Shown: positions 14,846-25,059, numbered from the stretch's first letter. The stretch: DNA of 64,000 nucleotides from Pseudomonas ovata (GCF_003131185.1 NZ_QFFU01000018.1:60275-124274); one strand, 5' to 3'. Notes: a model not told the origin generated them from the sequence alone. Numbers and translations: made by a program.

Positions 14846-17800
14846 AACCGCTCCGGCAGGCTGAAACCGCTCAGGACACGGCTTTTGAAAGGGTTGAAGG
14901 CGCTGTTGGCGCGCAACTCGTAGGCAATGCTGGCGCCGTCGACGCGCAGGCGCAGGTTGAAGCGGTCAGGGCCGTTGCCGCCGGTCAGGTCCGATTGCTC
15001 CAGCAGGCGGAACCACGCCCACGGGCCGTCCAGGGTGACGCCGGAGCGGCCGCTGGCCGAGGGCGGGCTGATCGACAGGCGCACCACGCCGATGCTGCCG
15101 GGGTTGGGCCATTGCATGGCCACCGGGCGGCTGGGGCCGTGGTCGTAGCTGATCTGCTGGCCGTCGAGGTCGAGCAGGAACTGGGTGATCGAGGCGTCCA
15201 TCGCCACCGGCTTGAGCTCGAAACGCACCACCGGCTGAGTGCCGCCGGCACGGAAGAACGCATCACGGATCACGCTGGCGCGCTGGAAGGTCTGCAGCAC
15301 GCCGCTGTTGATGCCCAGCTTCTGCGCCGCACCCGGCTGCCAGCGCCACGGGTTGGTCGAGGTGTCGACGTAGGGTTGCAGGTACTTGCGGAAGTAATTG
15401 TCCATCACCCCGCCGACGCCGAAGAACATGCCGAAGTCATCCAGCGTGGCGTCGCGGCTGCTGCCGGGCGACATCGGGTAGCGGCCGCTGAGCGACTGGC
15501 GATAGACGTTCAGCACCTCGCTGGTCCAGGCCGCGTTCAACTGGTTGCGCACCCCGCCCATCATGGTGTTGGTGGTGGAGTTGACTACCGACTTGACCAG
15601 CCCGCGCACCAGCGCCGGCTGGCGTTCGGCACTGAGGTTGACGCGGTTGGCCGCGGCGGTGGTCTGGTTCTTGGCCTCGCCCAAGAGCGCATCGCCGCTG
15701 GCGCCGACCATGGCGCTGACCTGCACGTACAAGGCATTCATGTCAGCCAGCAAGGCGTCGATGCCGGCGGGTTGATTGTTGTCGGCGCCCTGCCCGACCA
15801 GCCGGCGCAGCTCGGCAAAGTGCGCGCTGACCGGGTCGTCGGTGGTTGCCGGGGTCGGCGCCGCGCCGCTCTGTTGTTCCTGGCCGAGCAAGGAACCCAG
15901 GCGTTGCTTGAGCTGGTCGACGCCGTCGTCGGCTTTCTTGCCCTGGGCATTGAGCAAGCGTTGTTCTTCTTGCAGGTCCGTCTGTTTCGCCACCTCGACC
16001 AGCAGTTTTTTCAGCGGCGAGTCCGGGCCGGAAATCACCCGCAGCACGTCGGCCGCCTGGGCCACGCTGGTGATGGGCACAAAGTCGATGTCAGCCAGCA
16101 GCGCGTCCCATTCGCGGACAAAATCCTGGAAGTACAGGCGCCGTACTTCACCGGCCAGGCTGGCAACGTCCAGCGCCGCGCCAGGCACGCTGCCCTGCCC
16201 GCCGCCCAGCACCCATTGCTCTTCGGCCAGGGTGCCGGCCTGGCTCAGGCTGTTGCGCAGGAAACCTTCGCGGTAGCCCTTGGCGGTGAACAGGCCATTC
16301 AGCGGTTCGCCCAGCGGCTTGCCGCTCTTGCGGCTGAACACCAGCGCGGCATCGCGCCCGGCCGCTTCGTTGAGGCGAAAATCCGGCACGCCGGCTGGCA
16401 GCTTCTGGCGCTTGACCCGGTCATAGACGCGCTGGGCCATCGGCAACTGCTGCAACTGGCGGCGCAGGTCGTCGATCAGCGGCTGGTCCAGCCGCGCCTT
16501 GGGCGGATGACGCTCGAACAGCGCCTGCAAGTGGCCGTCCAGGGCCTGGCGCTGCTGCGCCGGCAAGTCGCGCGGCAGGCTGCGTTCCCAGTCCAGGGCA
16601 ATCCAGGCCTTGATGAAGTCGGCGTCGTAGTGCTCCTGGTCGGCAAGCATCAGGTAGGCCTTCAGGCCTTCGTACAGGTAGTCCGACGAGCCACCGGAAC
16701 GCAATTGCTCTTCGATGCGGCTGACCAGGCGTGGCGCGAACACCGCGATCAACAGCTTGCGGTAGACGCTGCCGGACTCGGCTTCGAGCATGTCGCCCTG
16801 GTACAGCCCCAGGCCCTCGGACCAGTCCGGTGCGTCACCGGCCAGGTTGCGCACCGCATCGAGCAGCGGCAGCACCGCCAGCACGTCGCGCTGTGCGGGG
16901 CTGAGGTTCTGCACTTGCGGGCCCAGGGGGGCGACCTTGCCGTCGACCTGAGCGATGTAGTTCTGGTTGGCGCGGTAGCTGACCCACCACAGCGAGGCCA
17001 CGGTCAGCACCACCGCCACGGTGGCGGCCAGCACGCCGCGGGCGATCCAGCGCCGTCGGCGCTCGACCTTGGGGTCGGCGCTCATCAGGCCCTGCTCGGC
17101 AAAGGCCACGTCGGTAAACAGCTTTTCGATGAAGTAGCTGCGCCCGGTGCCGTTCTGCCGCGCCAGGTGCTGGCGGTCCAGGCTCATGCTCTGCGCCATG
17201 ACCCCGATCAGGCGGTCGATAGGGCTGCCTTCCTGGGTGCCGCTGGTGAAATACACGCCGCGCAGCAGGGGCCGTTCTTCGTACGGGTTGGGCTTGAACA
17301 CGCCTTCGAGAAAGCCTTGCAGCGCCTGGCGCAGGGCGGCGAACTGCTGCGAGAAACCATAGATCAGGTCGCGACGGGCCGGGTCGCGCTCCTGTTGCAG
17401 GCGCTCGACCAGCCGCTCGTTGAGGCGTTGCTCCAGCGCCGCGAACTCGGCCGGGAAATCCTGCAGGGGACCGGCGGCCTGCTTGCCGTCGTCCAGGGCG
17501 AAGGTGGTGCCCCACACCTGGGCGCGCTCTTCCTTGCTCAAGGCATCGAAGAACTCCATGAAGCCGGGCAGCAGGTCGAGCTTGGTGAGCATCAGGTAGA
17601 TCGGAAAGCGCACGCCCAACTGGTCATGCAGCTCCTGCACCCGGCTGCGGATCGCCACCGCATGGGCGGCGCGCTCTTCGTCGCTGCCCAGCAGCAGGTC
17701 CGACAGGCTGATGGCGATGAACGCGCCGTCGATGGGCCGGCGCGGCCGCTGGGTCTTGAGCAAATCGAGAAAGCCCAGCCAGGCGGCCTTGTCGACCTGC

Positions 17801-18366
17801 GCATGGCTGTCTTGCGTGGTGTAGCGCCCGGCGGTGTCGAGCAGCACGGCCTGGTCGGTGAACCACCAGTCGCAGTTGCGCGTACCGCCCACGCCACGGA
17901 TGGCCCCGCTGCCCATTTGCGCGGCCAGCGGAAAGTCCAGCCCCGAGTTGACCAGCGCAGTGGTCTTGCCGGAACCGGGCGGGCCGATGATCACGTACCA
18001 CGGCAGCTCGTACAGGTTGCGCCGCTGATCACCGCCCAGCCGGGCCTTTTTCAGCAGGGCCAGGGCCTCGTCCATGCGCTGGCGCAGGGTGGCCAGTTCT
18101 TCGGCGGTGGCCACGCTGGCCGCGTCCGGTTCAGTCTCGGCGGCCAGGCCTTCGATGACCCGCGCCGCCTGGCGCCGGGCCTGGATGATGCGAAACACCC
18201 GCCAGCCGATCCACACCGCCCACAGCAGGCCGATAATCAGCCAGCGCCGGCCTTCGGGCACCAGCGCATCGAGCAGCGGACCGACAAACCAGATGATCAG
18301 GCTCAGGGCGAGCAGCCCCAGCACCGGGATCACCCAGCGAATGACAAACCCCAGAAACGCCTTCAC
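14842..18366 (-). CDS. tssM: TssM (IcmF), inner-membrane core of the T6SS
   Basis: 1174 residues, normal length. Two N-terminal TMs (about 5-30 and 40-60), a cytoplasmic NTPase-like domain with Walker A GPPGSGKT (128-135) and the VGGTRNCDWWFTDQAVLLDTAGRY region, a third TM near 450-470, then the large periplasmic part that contacts TssJ. TssM, TssL and TssJ form the trans-envelope complex. The intact Walker A suggests nucleotide binding is retained. Start and stop overlap the neighbours by 4 bp on each side, so it is translated as part of one long leftward operon. Confidence 0.96.
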   Translation of the reverse strand: MKAFLGFVIRWVIPVLGLLALSLIIWFVGPLLDALVPEGRRWLIIGLLWAVWIGWRVFRIIQARRQAARVIEGLAAETEPDAASVATAEELATLRQRMDEALALLKKARLGGDQRRNLYELPWYVIIGPPGSGKTTALVNSGLDFPLAAQMGSGAIRGVGGTRNCDWWFTDQAVLLDTAGRYTTQDSHAQVDKAAWLGFLDLLKTQRPRRPIDGAFIAISLSDLLLGSDEERAAHAVAIRSRVQELHDQLGVRFPIYLMLTKLDLLPGFMEFFDALSKEERAQVWGTTFALDDGKQAAGPLQDFPAEFAALEQRLNERLVERLQQERDPARRDLIYGFSQQFAALRQALQGFLEGVFKPNPYEERPLLRGVYFTSGTQEGSPIDRLIGVMAQSMSLDRQHLARQNGTGRSYFIEKLFTDVAFAEQGLMSADPKVERRRRWIARGVLAATVAVVLTVASLWWVSYRANQNYIAQVDGKVAPLGPQVQNLSPAQRDVLAVLPLLDAVRNLAGDAPDWSEGLGLYQGDMLEAESGSVYRKLLIAVFAPRLVSRIEEQLRSGGSSDYLYEGLKAYLMLADQEHYDADFIKAWIALDWERSLPRDLPAQQRQALDGHLQALFERHPPKARLDQPLIDDLRRQLQQLPMAQRVYDRVKRQKLPAGVPDFRLNEAAGRDAALVFSRKSGKPLGEPLNGLFTAKGYREGFLRNSLSQAGTLAEEQWVLGGGQGSVPGAALDVASLAGEVRRLYFQDFVREWDALLADIDFVPITSVAQAADVLRVISGPDSPLKKLLVEVAKQTDLQEEQRLLNAQGKKADDGVDQLKQRLGSLLGQEQQSGAAPTPATTDDPVSAHFAELRRLVGQGADNNQPAGIDALLADMNALYVQVSAMVGASGDALLGEAKNQTTAAANRVNLSAERQPALVRGLVKSVVNSTTNTMMGGVRNQLNAAWTSEVLNVYRQSLSGRYPMSPGSSRDATLDDFGMFFGVGGVMDNYFRKYLQPYVDTSTNPWRWQPGAAQKLGINSGVLQTFQRASVIRDAFFRAGGTQPVVRFELKPVAMDASITQFLLDLDGQQISYDHGPSRPVAMQWPNPGSIGVVRLSISPPSASGRSGVTLDGPWAWFRLLEQSDLTGGNGPDRFNLRLRVDGASIAYELRANSAFNPFKSRVLSGFSLPERL

Positions 18367-19655
18367 TCCACGCCCTCCGCCAATACCGTGATTTCAACCC
18401 GGCGATTCTTCGCGCGCCCTTCGCTGGTGGCGTTGGGGGCCAGAGGCTCGGTGTCGCTGCGCCCTTCGGCGGTGAAGCGTTGTGGTTGCCCGGTGCGCGC
18501 CGCCAGGATCTGCAACACCTGTTCGGCCCGGGCCTGGGACAAGGCCCAGTTGGACGGAAAGCGCAACGTGGCGATGGGCCGGTTGTCGCTGTGGCCGGTG
18601 ATGCGCACCTCACCCTTGACCTTGCCCAGCGCCTCGGCGATGCGCAGCATCAGCGGCTGGTAGGCGTCGACCACAGTGGCGCTGCCGGAGGCAAACAGCT
18701 CGTCGCCGCGAATGGTCACCACCGAGCGGTCTACCGCGTCTTGCACGGCGACCTTGCCGGCGCGGATCTCGTCGGACAAAAATCCTGCCAGGCGCGGACG
18801 CTCAACCAGCTTGGGCTGCACCACCGGCCGGTCGATGGCCTGCACCGGGATCTCGCCCAACAGATGAATACGCTTGAACACCGGCTCGGCCTCGGCGGCC
18901 AGTTGCAGGCGCAGGATGAACAGCAACAGCAGCAACAGCGCGATACCGATGGCCACGCCGACCCAGGGCGGCATGAACTGCGCCAGGCGGTCGCGGGCCA
19001 TCAGCAGGCCGCGCCAGCGCGGCGACAGCCCCTGCTCGCGCTCGCCACGGGCGCTGCGAATCGCCGCGCTGGTGCGCTCACGCAGGGCGTCGAGCTGGCT
19101 GCGGCCGTTGTTCATGACCCGGTAGCGGCCTTCGAAGCCCAGGCTCATGCACAGGTACAACAGTTCCAGCAGGTACAGGCGCTCACGCGGGGTTTGCAGG
19201 CAGTGCTCCAGCAGCTGGAAGCACTTTTCGCCGCCCCAGGCTTCGTTGTGCACGGTGATCAGCAGGCTTTGCTGGGTCCACTCGCTGCTGCTGCCCCACG
19301 GCGTGCTCATCACTGCTTCATCGAGCGCGGTGCACAGCACGTAGCGCGCCAGCAGCACGTCATTGCGCGCCACACCGGCCGCCTCGGCACGCTCTTCGAA
19401 CTGGCGCAGCTGCGCCAGCAACTGGGCGCGCAGGCTGGCCGGCGCCGGGTGGGCGATGGTGTTGCGCAGGCGGGTCAGCAAGGCCAGCAGGGGGCCGGCG
19501 GCCGCCTCCAGCGGGTTCAGGCCTTGGGCCTGGCCGGGCGTCAGCGCCGGGCCTTGCGGCTCGGGTTCGCGCGCAGCCGGCGCGGCCTCGCCGGTACTGG
19601 CCGGGCGGCCACCGGGGCGCGGCATGAATTGAGTACGGTCATCGGTGGGGTGCAT
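18363..19655 (-). CDS. tssL: TssL (DotU) with C-terminal OmpA-like domain
   Basis: A 430-residue evolved TssL: a disordered N-terminus, a DotU/ImpK cytoplasmic domain (about 50-220), one TM (WVGVAIGIALLLLLLFILRL, about 225-245) and a periplasmic OmpA/MotB-like peptidoglycan-binding domain with ITGHSDNRP and LSQARAEQVLQIL followed by RRVEI. The OmpA domain anchors the membrane complex to the cell wall, so no separate TagL is needed. It overlaps the tssM start by 4 bp. Confidence 0.95.
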   Translation of the reverse strand: MHPTDDRTQFMPRPGGRPASTGEAAPAAREPEPQGPALTPGQAQGLNPLEAAAGPLLALLTRLRNTIAHPAPASLRAQLLAQLRQFEERAEAAGVARNDVLLARYVLCTALDEAVMSTPWGSSSEWTQQSLLITVHNEAWGGEKCFQLLEHCLQTPRERLYLLELLYLCMSLGFEGRYRVMNNGRSQLDALRERTSAAIRSARGEREQGLSPRWRGLLMARDRLAQFMPPWVGVAIGIALLLLLLFILRLQLAAEAEPVFKRIHLLGEIPVQAIDRPVVQPKLVERPRLAGFLSDEIRAGKVAVQDAVDRSVVTIRGDELFASGSATVVDAYQPLMLRIAEALGKVKGEVRITGHSDNRPIATLRFPSNWALSQARAEQVLQILAARTGQPQRFTAEGRSDTEPLAPNATSEGRAKNRRVEITVLAEGVE

Positions 19656-19660
19656 GCCGC

Positions 19661-20995
19661 TTATCCTCGGATTGCCCAGAACGCCAGGTTCAGGCCCGGG
19701 AATTCACCCGCGATATGGAATGCAAAACCGCCGGAGCGGCTCAATTGCTGCCAGTGCTCGCTGCCCCGGTCGAGTTCGTAGTAGGTCGAGCCGACATGGA
19801 ACGGCAACTGGCGCGGCGCCACTGGCAGCGGCAACAGGCCGATGCCCGGCAATTGCAGGTTAACCAGGTCGCGGATGTGCTCCACCGAACCGACCTTGCT
19901 CTGCTGGCCGAAGCGACCGCGCAGGGTTTCGCCGGGGATGTCGGCACGTACCACCAGGATGAAGCTGGCGTTGTCCAGCAGGCTCTTGTCGGCCAGCATG
20001 GCCACGTGCACGCCGTAGGCTTTCTCGACGATCGGGATCGGCACCGCCTTGCTGTCGATCAGCATCGACAAGGCTTCGCGCAGCGCCTGCATGACCGGGG
20101 CAAAACTGGCTTGCAGGTCGTCGTGCTGGTAACGCGGGAATTCCTGCGGGCGGTGCTCGCGGGTCGAGAAGGTGGCGAACTCGCCGGCCAGGCTGACCAG
20201 CTCGCTGTACAGCCGCTCCGGATGCAGCGGGCTGAGGTGGCCCAGGTGCTGGACCAGCGGCTCGGCGCGGTTGACCAGTTGCAGCAGCATGAAGTCGGCG
20301 ATTTCCGAAGCACCGCCGGCGCCGGAGGCCACCACGCGCCCGGCCAAAGCTTCCCCACGCTGACGCAGCAGGCCTTGCAGCTCGCTGCGAAAGGCACTGA
20401 GCGGACGGCTGACAGCGATGTCCAGCAGCGGCGGGATGTACTGCTCGTCGAGCAGCAAGACGTGGTCGGCGCGTTTCTCGATGACCCGCACCACGCCCAG
20501 CACGGCGTAGTCGCCCAGGCCTTCCTGCTCGGTGAGCAGGCGCAAGGCGCGGGCGCCAACGGCCACCGGCGCGCGGTTTTCGAACGGTGCATTGTCGTCG
20601 CGCACTTCGCGCACCTGGCTGACATAGCGGGCCGCGCCGGCGGCCTCGCCTTCATCGACCGTGTCGCGCACGCCAGCGCGGCGCAGTGGCAGGCCCAGGT
20701 ACACCAGGCCGTCGCGCACGTTGTCGTCGAGGATCAACGGGCTGGGTGCCGGGTCGTCATGGGGAATGTTGAACGGCGTGCCGTCGGGCAGCAGCCCGCG
20801 CGCGCTGATGATCGCCAGCTTGCCCTGGGCCAGCAGGCCCTGGTCGATGAGCAGTTCGGAAAACCCCCAGGCCGCCGCCGACAGCGGACGGCTGCGGGCG
20901 TCGACCAGGTTTTCCAGGTAGCGGTCATGCTGCTGGAAATGCTGGGTTCCAATGAACATGCCTTCCGACCAGACCACACGATTGTTCCAGGACAT
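19661..20995 (-). CDS. tssK: TssK, baseplate-membrane complex connector
   Basis: A 444-residue protein with the family start NRVVWSEGMFIGTQHFQQHDRY. TssK trimers form part of the baseplate wedge (with TssE, TssF and TssG) and bind the TssL/TssM cytoplasmic parts, docking the tail onto the membrane complex. Length is typical. It lies 5 bp before the tssL start and 15 bp after tssJ, consistent with one transcript. Confidence 0.96.
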   Translation of the reverse strand: MSWNNRVVWSEGMFIGTQHFQQHDRYLENLVDARSRPLSAAAWGFSELLIDQGLLAQGKLAIISARGLLPDGTPFNIPHDDPAPSPLILDDNVRDGLVYLGLPLRRAGVRDTVDEGEAAGAARYVSQVREVRDDNAPFENRAPVAVGARALRLLTEQEGLGDYAVLGVVRVIEKRADHVLLLDEQYIPPLLDIAVSRPLSAFRSELQGLLRQRGEALAGRVVASGAGGASEIADFMLLQLVNRAEPLVQHLGHLSPLHPERLYSELVSLAGEFATFSTREHRPQEFPRYQHDDLQASFAPVMQALREALSMLIDSKAVPIPIVEKAYGVHVAMLADKSLLDNASFILVVRADIPGETLRGRFGQQSKVGSVEHIRDLVNLQLPGIGLLPLPVAPRQLPFHVGSTYYELDRGSEHWQQLSRSGGFAFHIAGEFPGLNLAFWAIRG

Positions 20996-21010
20996 GGGTT
21001 CTCCGATTGC

Positions 21011-21526
21011 CTAGTGAGCAGGAAGGGTTACAGGGGCGCTGCGGATAGCCTGCGCATCGAGTTCGATGCGGTAAGGCGGGTCTTGTCGGGGCGCGACCGG
21101 CAACACCAGGCGCCACAGGGCGCGGTCGATTTCGCGGTAGCCGACCACCAGGCCAATGTGCCGGGTGGCCGGGTTGAGGGTGCGCGTCACGCGGCGGCTT
21201 TCACCGGGACGCACCAGCACTTCGTCCTGATCGATCAGGTCCGCGCCCAGCGCATCGCCGGCCCGTTCGGCCAGGGCAAAATAATCGGCACGGCTGAAGG
21301 CCGCACTGTTCTTGAGTTCGAAGATCCGCACCCGCACCGGGGCCGGCTGGCCACTGGCGCCAGGATTGAGGCCGGCCGCGGCTTGCAGGTAGAGGGTGAT
21401 GGCACCGTCTTCGGCGGCCTCGACCGGTGCAGGCGCGGGCGGCTCGCCAGGCTTCGACGAACAGCCACCGAGCAGCAAGGCCAGGGCAATCAGGGGGGCA
21501 AAGATACGCAACATCGCAATGCTCAC
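21011..21526 (-). CDS. tssJ: TssJ, outer-membrane lipoprotein of the T6SS
   Basis: A 171-residue lipoprotein with the lipobox LGGC (Cys near residue 22) and the beta-rich TssJ domain, including ITLYLQAAAGLNP and the central RVRIFELKNSAAF. It binds the periplasmic C-terminus of TssM at the outer membrane. The frame opens with GTG at 21526; an ATG at 21514 would give a shorter but equally good signal peptide, so the start is uncertain by four codons. Confidence 0.93.
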   Translation of the reverse strand: MSIAMLRIFAPLIALALLLGGCSSKPGEPPAPAPVEAAEDGAITLYLQAAAGLNPGASGQPAPVRVRIFELKNSAAFSRADYFALAERAGDALGADLIDQDEVLVRPGESRRVTRTLNPATRHIGLVVGYREIDRALWRLVLPVAPRQDPPYRIELDAQAIRSAPVTLPAH

Positions 21527-21535
21527 GGCAGGGTC

Positions 21536-23035
21536 TCAGGGGCGGCGCAAGCGTTGGCTGTGCGCTTCGTAGGCACGGCTGAACTCGCGGCCGAACAGGT
21601 CCTGGAAGTCGTCTTCGGCTTCCTGCGAAATGCGCTGGTAAAGCGCGGTGAATTGCTGCCAGTACTGCGCCTGGCGCGTGCCGCCAAACAGGTTGGTCAG
21701 CCCGCCGGGCTTGCCCATGCGGGTTTCCAGCGCGGCCGGCTCGAAGCGCTTGAGCAGGTGCTTGATGGCCGCTTCGACCCCGGCCATGACGGCCAACTGG
21801 TGGGCGCGCAGGTCGTCGAAACTGTCTTCGATCGCCTGTTCGGGCCCCATGAACGCCTGGTTGCCATGACGCAGCAACAACAGCAGCGCTTCATCGGCAT
21901 TCGGGGCGAACTTGAGCGGGTTGTTTTCCACCGGGCGGATCATGGTCTGTTGCATGCGGAACTCGCCCTTGAGGCTGGTGCGGGCCCGCAACACATCGAT
22001 CAGGCCTTCGACCATCAGCCGGTAGCTGCGGCCGATGGCTTCCATCTGCGCGGCGGCCTGGGCCGGGTCGAGGGTCAACTGGTCCAAGCCTGCACCGCGC
22101 AGGAAGGCTTGCAAGAGGTCCTGCTGTTGAGCACCCGGCGGTGGCGCCGGAGATTGTGCAACGGGCGCCGCCGGGGGCTGCACGGCGGCGGGAGGCACAG
22201 GTGCAGGCTCAACCGGCGGCGGCAAGGCGGTAACGGGCTCAGGCGCCGGGGCGGCGGGCAGGATTGGCGCGGCAACCACGGCCGGGCGTACCGGCGCCGG
22301 CGCAACAGGGACAGGCGCTGGCGCGACCAGATCGGCCAGCGGGTCCCAGTCATCGGGAATCATGCCCGGCGCGGCAGCGGTCGGTGCCGGTGGCGGCGCT
22401 TCGGCAGGGGCGGCAACCGGGGCGGCAGGCAGCACCGGTGTCGGTGGCCGGAAGTCATGCTGGCGGGCCGGCACATGGTCGGGCTGGGTGGCCGGCGCGA
22501 CACTGCCCGGTGTCAGGAAATCGAACAGGTCGGCAAAGGTGTCCTGCGCCGAACCGCCTTGCAGGCGGGCCATGCCGGGGGCGTCGATCGGTGGCAAACC
22601 CGGATGTTGAGCGCAGGGCGACGCCTGCCAGTGGTTGTCCTGGCGGCTCATCAGCGCTTCGAAACTGTTCGCCGTTTCACCCGCCTTCAGCCCTGCTTCG
22701 GGCAACTGCATGTTGAAATCGATGCGCACGCGAATCTCGTATTCGCCGATGCGCACAAGTTCACCGTCCTGTAATACTTCGCTGTTACCGCGCCGCAGGC
22801 GAATACCCGCCTCGACCAGTTCGACGCCGTTGGTGCTGTGGTCGGTCAGGTAATAACGGCCGTCCTTATATTGAATGACGCAGTGCCGCGACGACACCAG
22901 TCGCTCCGGGTCAGGAAGTATCCAGTCATTTTCCGAACTACGGCCAATTGCCATTACGCCTTGATCCAGGGTCTTTTCTGCACACTGGCCCGGCGTAATC
23001 TTGTGGTAACTGGTGATGGTCAAACACAGCGACAT
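21536..23035 (-). CDS. fha1: Fha, FHA-domain scaffold (TagH)
   Basis: 499 residues. The N-terminal FHA domain (about 5-100) has GRSSENDWILPDP, SSRHCVI and STNGVEL, the phosphothreonine-binding loops. A long Pro/Ala-rich linker (about 165-310) precedes the C-terminal TagH domain (about 320-495). In H1-T6SS, Fha1 is the target of PpkA and PppA, and its phosphorylation triggers assembly. It is the first gene of the leftward T6SS operon, divergent from tssA. Confidence 0.94.
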   Translation of the reverse strand: MSLCLTITSYHKITPGQCAEKTLDQGVMAIGRSSENDWILPDPERLVSSRHCVIQYKDGRYYLTDHSTNGVELVEAGIRLRRGNSEVLQDGELVRIGEYEIRVRIDFNMQLPEAGLKAGETANSFEALMSRQDNHWQASPCAQHPGLPPIDAPGMARLQGGSAQDTFADLFDFLTPGSVAPATQPDHVPARQHDFRPPTPVLPAAPVAAPAEAPPPAPTAAAPGMIPDDWDPLADLVAPAPVPVAPAPVRPAVVAAPILPAAPAPEPVTALPPPVEPAPVPPAAVQPPAAPVAQSPAPPPGAQQQDLLQAFLRGAGLDQLTLDPAQAAAQMEAIGRSYRLMVEGLIDVLRARTSLKGEFRMQQTMIRPVENNPLKFAPNADEALLLLLRHGNQAFMGPEQAIEDSFDDLRAHQLAVMAGVEAAIKHLLKRFEPAALETRMGKPGGLTNLFGGTRQAQYWQQFTALYQRISQEAEDDFQDLFGREFSRAYEAHSQRLRRP

Positions 23036-23425
23036 CGTGCCTCCCTGCTATATCGCATTTGATCAAATGGCCGCTCTGCGCCCTGACAACCCAAGCCTGA
23101 CCGGCAACTTCCGAAAAAGTTCAACCTCCGGGATAACAACTAAAAGCCTGCAGATCGGCGACTTTGCGCGCATGATAATCACGCCCCGCCAAGCGATGTC
23201 AAAATAACATGCAAGCTGTTAGCTGTGTCACAACTTCCCGAAAGGGCGCCTATCCTAACCTTGACATTGCCCTTTAACTACTCCAAAAATGCACCACTTT
23301 AAAAACTCGATAGTGTCACTATGACATCTAGCAAGTTATGGCTGACTACAGCCTCTTCAAATAGTTCCAAAAATTTTCCTACATAACCGTAGACATCATC
23401 TGAGTCGATAAGGAGATCACGTTTG
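23036..23425. promoter_or_regulatory. divergent fha/tssA promoter and leader region
   Basis: 390 bp between the two T6SS operons, clearly AT-richer than the flanking genes and without an ORF. It must hold promoters for both arms. A rightward candidate is TTTAAA...TATGAC with 16 bp spacing near 23299-23326. The tssA ribosome site is AAGGAG at about 23410 in an ANGGA context, which is also the sequence RsmA/CsrA binds, so translational control by the sRNAs near 1.4-1.7 kb is possible. No convincing sigma-54 box was found. Confidence 0.5.
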
Positions 23426-24448
23426 ATGGATGTCGCACTGTTACTCAGCGCTGTTTCAGCCGACGCGCCCTGTGGCGAGGATCTGGAATACGACGCCGAC
23501 TTCCTGCAGCTGGAGCGTGACGCACAGGGCAAACCCGAGCGTGTCATGGGTGATGCCGTGCAAGCTGCCGAACCGCCTGCCTGGCGCTTGATCGAGCAGT
23601 CGGCCAGCGGCTTGCTGCAACGCAGCAAGGACCTGCGCATCACCCACTTTCTGGTGCAGAGCGCCGTGGCTTTGGACGGCATTGCCGGCCTGGCCAATAC
23701 CCTCGACCTGATCGACCAGTTGCTGCGCCAGTACTGGGACACGCTGTACCCGCTGCTGGACGCCGATGACGACAACGACCCGACCCTGCGTGTCAATGCG
23801 CTGGCGGGCCTGGCCTGCGACACCAACCTGCGCCTGCTGCGTGAAAGCCCGCTGGTGCGCTCACGCGCCTTCGGCACCTTGAGCGTGCGCGCCGCGCTGC
23901 ACGCCGGTGGCCTGCAACACGCCAGCGACGAGTCGCTGAGCCTCGAAGCCCTGGGCGCCGCCTTGCGCGACAGCGACCCGCAGACCCTGCAGGACACCCA
24001 CGCGGCCCTGCGCCAGGCCTTGCAACGGGCAGCGGCCATCGAAGCGTTCGTCAATGAACATGTAGGCTCCGAGCATGGCATCGACCTGGCCGCGCTGAAA
24101 CAGCCCTTGCGCCAGGCCTTGCAGGTGTTGGGCGAGCATGCCCCGGCCGCTGAAGCGGGCACCGACGACGAGGTCCCGGCCCCGCAGGCCGCCGACGACG
24201 TCGGCACCGCCCGGGTACAGGCCTTTGCCGCACCCGCGAGTGCCGAGATCAACAGCCGTGAAGACGTGCTGCGCAGCCTCGACCGATTGCTGGCCTACTA
24301 CGCCCGCCACGAGCCCTCCAGCCCGCTGCCGATGCTGTTGAACCGTGCCAAGGGCCTGGTCAATGCCGACTTCGAGGCGATCGTGCGCAACCTGATTCCC
24401 GACGGCATGTCCCAGTTTGAAACCCTGCGCGGTCCCGAGCCTGACTGA
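23426..24448 (+). CDS. tssA: TssA, tail assembly cap protein
   Basis: A 340-residue protein with an ImpA_N domain at the N-terminus (LSAVSADAPCGEDLEYDADFLQLERDA, about residues 7-35). The C-terminal part, with RSLDRLLAYYARHEPSSPLPMLLNRA, matches the shorter TssA class of H1-type systems. TssA primes Hcp tube and sheath growth. The ATG at 23426 is preceded by AAGGAG; the codon before it (TTG, 23423) is not needed. Confidence 0.93.
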   Translation: MDVALLLSAVSADAPCGEDLEYDADFLQLERDAQGKPERVMGDAVQAAEPPAWRLIEQSASGLLQRSKDLRITHFLVQSAVALDGIAGLANTLDLIDQLLRQYWDTLYPLLDADDDNDPTLRVNALAGLACDTNLRLLRESPLVRSRAFGTLSVRAALHAGGLQHASDESLSLEALGAALRDSDPQTLQDTHAALRQALQRAAAIEAFVNEHVGSEHGIDLAALKQPLRQALQVLGEHAPAAEAGTDDEVPAPQAADDVGTARVQAFAAPASAEINSREDVLRSLDRLLAYYARHEPSSPLPMLLNRAKGLVNADFEAIVRNLIPDGMSQFETLRGPEPD

Positions 24449-24534
24449 CCCGCGAGGCGGATCACGCTTGGGATGCGCAACCTGTTATCGGCTTTGAGGC
24501 CAACACCGTCGCAGCAGCGACCAGGAGAAGCAAC

Positions 24535-25050
24535 GTGGCGAAAACCAGTTCGCAGAAATTCATTGCGCGCAACCGTGCGCCTCGCGTGCAGATCGAGTAC
24601 GACGTGGAACTGTACGGCGCCGAGAAGAAGGTGCAGCTGCCGTTCGTGATGGGCGTGATGGCCGACCTGACCGGAAAGCCCGCAGAACCCCTGGCGCCGG
24701 TGAACGAGCGCAAGTTCCTGGAAGTCGACGTCGACAATTTCGACTCGCGGCTCAAGGCCATGCAGCCGCGGGTGGCCTTTCATGTGCCCAACGAGCTGAC
24801 CGGCGAAGGCAACCTGAGCCTGGACATCACCTTCGAGAGCATGGACGACTTCAGCCCGGCGGCCGTGGCGCGCAAGGTCGACTCGCTGAACCAGTTGCTC
24901 GAAGCCCGTACCCAGCTGGCCAACCTGCTGACCTACATGGACGGCAAGACCGGCGCCGAAGAAATCATTCTGAAAGCCATCAAGGACCCGGCGCTGCTGC
25001 AAGCCCTGGCCAGTGCGCCTAAGCCCAAGGACTCCGAGCCCTCCGCTTGA
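24535..25050 (+). CDS. tssB: TssB (VipA), small sheath subunit
   Basis: 171 residues, starting at GTG 24535 after a good AGGAGAAG site. The family motif RVQIEYDVELYGAEKKVQLPF opens the domain, and FLEVDVDNFDSRLKAMQPR is typical. TssB pairs with TssC to build the contractile sheath. It is followed after 9 bp by tssC. Confidence 0.96.
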   Translation: MAKTSSQKFIARNRAPRVQIEYDVELYGAEKKVQLPFVMGVMADLTGKPAEPLAPVNERKFLEVDVDNFDSRLKAMQPRVAFHVPNELTGEGNLSLDITFESMDDFSPAAVARKVDSLNQLLEARTQLANLLTYMDGKTGAEEIILKAIKDPALLQALASAPKPKDSEPSA

Positions 25051-25059
25051 TCAGGACCC

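Noticed and set aside
14995..18663. 1222-codon plus-strand open frame
   Set aside because: It is antisense to tssM and tssL, has Gln/His/Ala-biased composition typical of reverse-strand shadows in GC-rich DNA, and no domain.
23036..23425. Sigma-54 promoter between fha and tssA
   Set aside because: No GG-N10-GC box with adequate match was found by eye on either strand.
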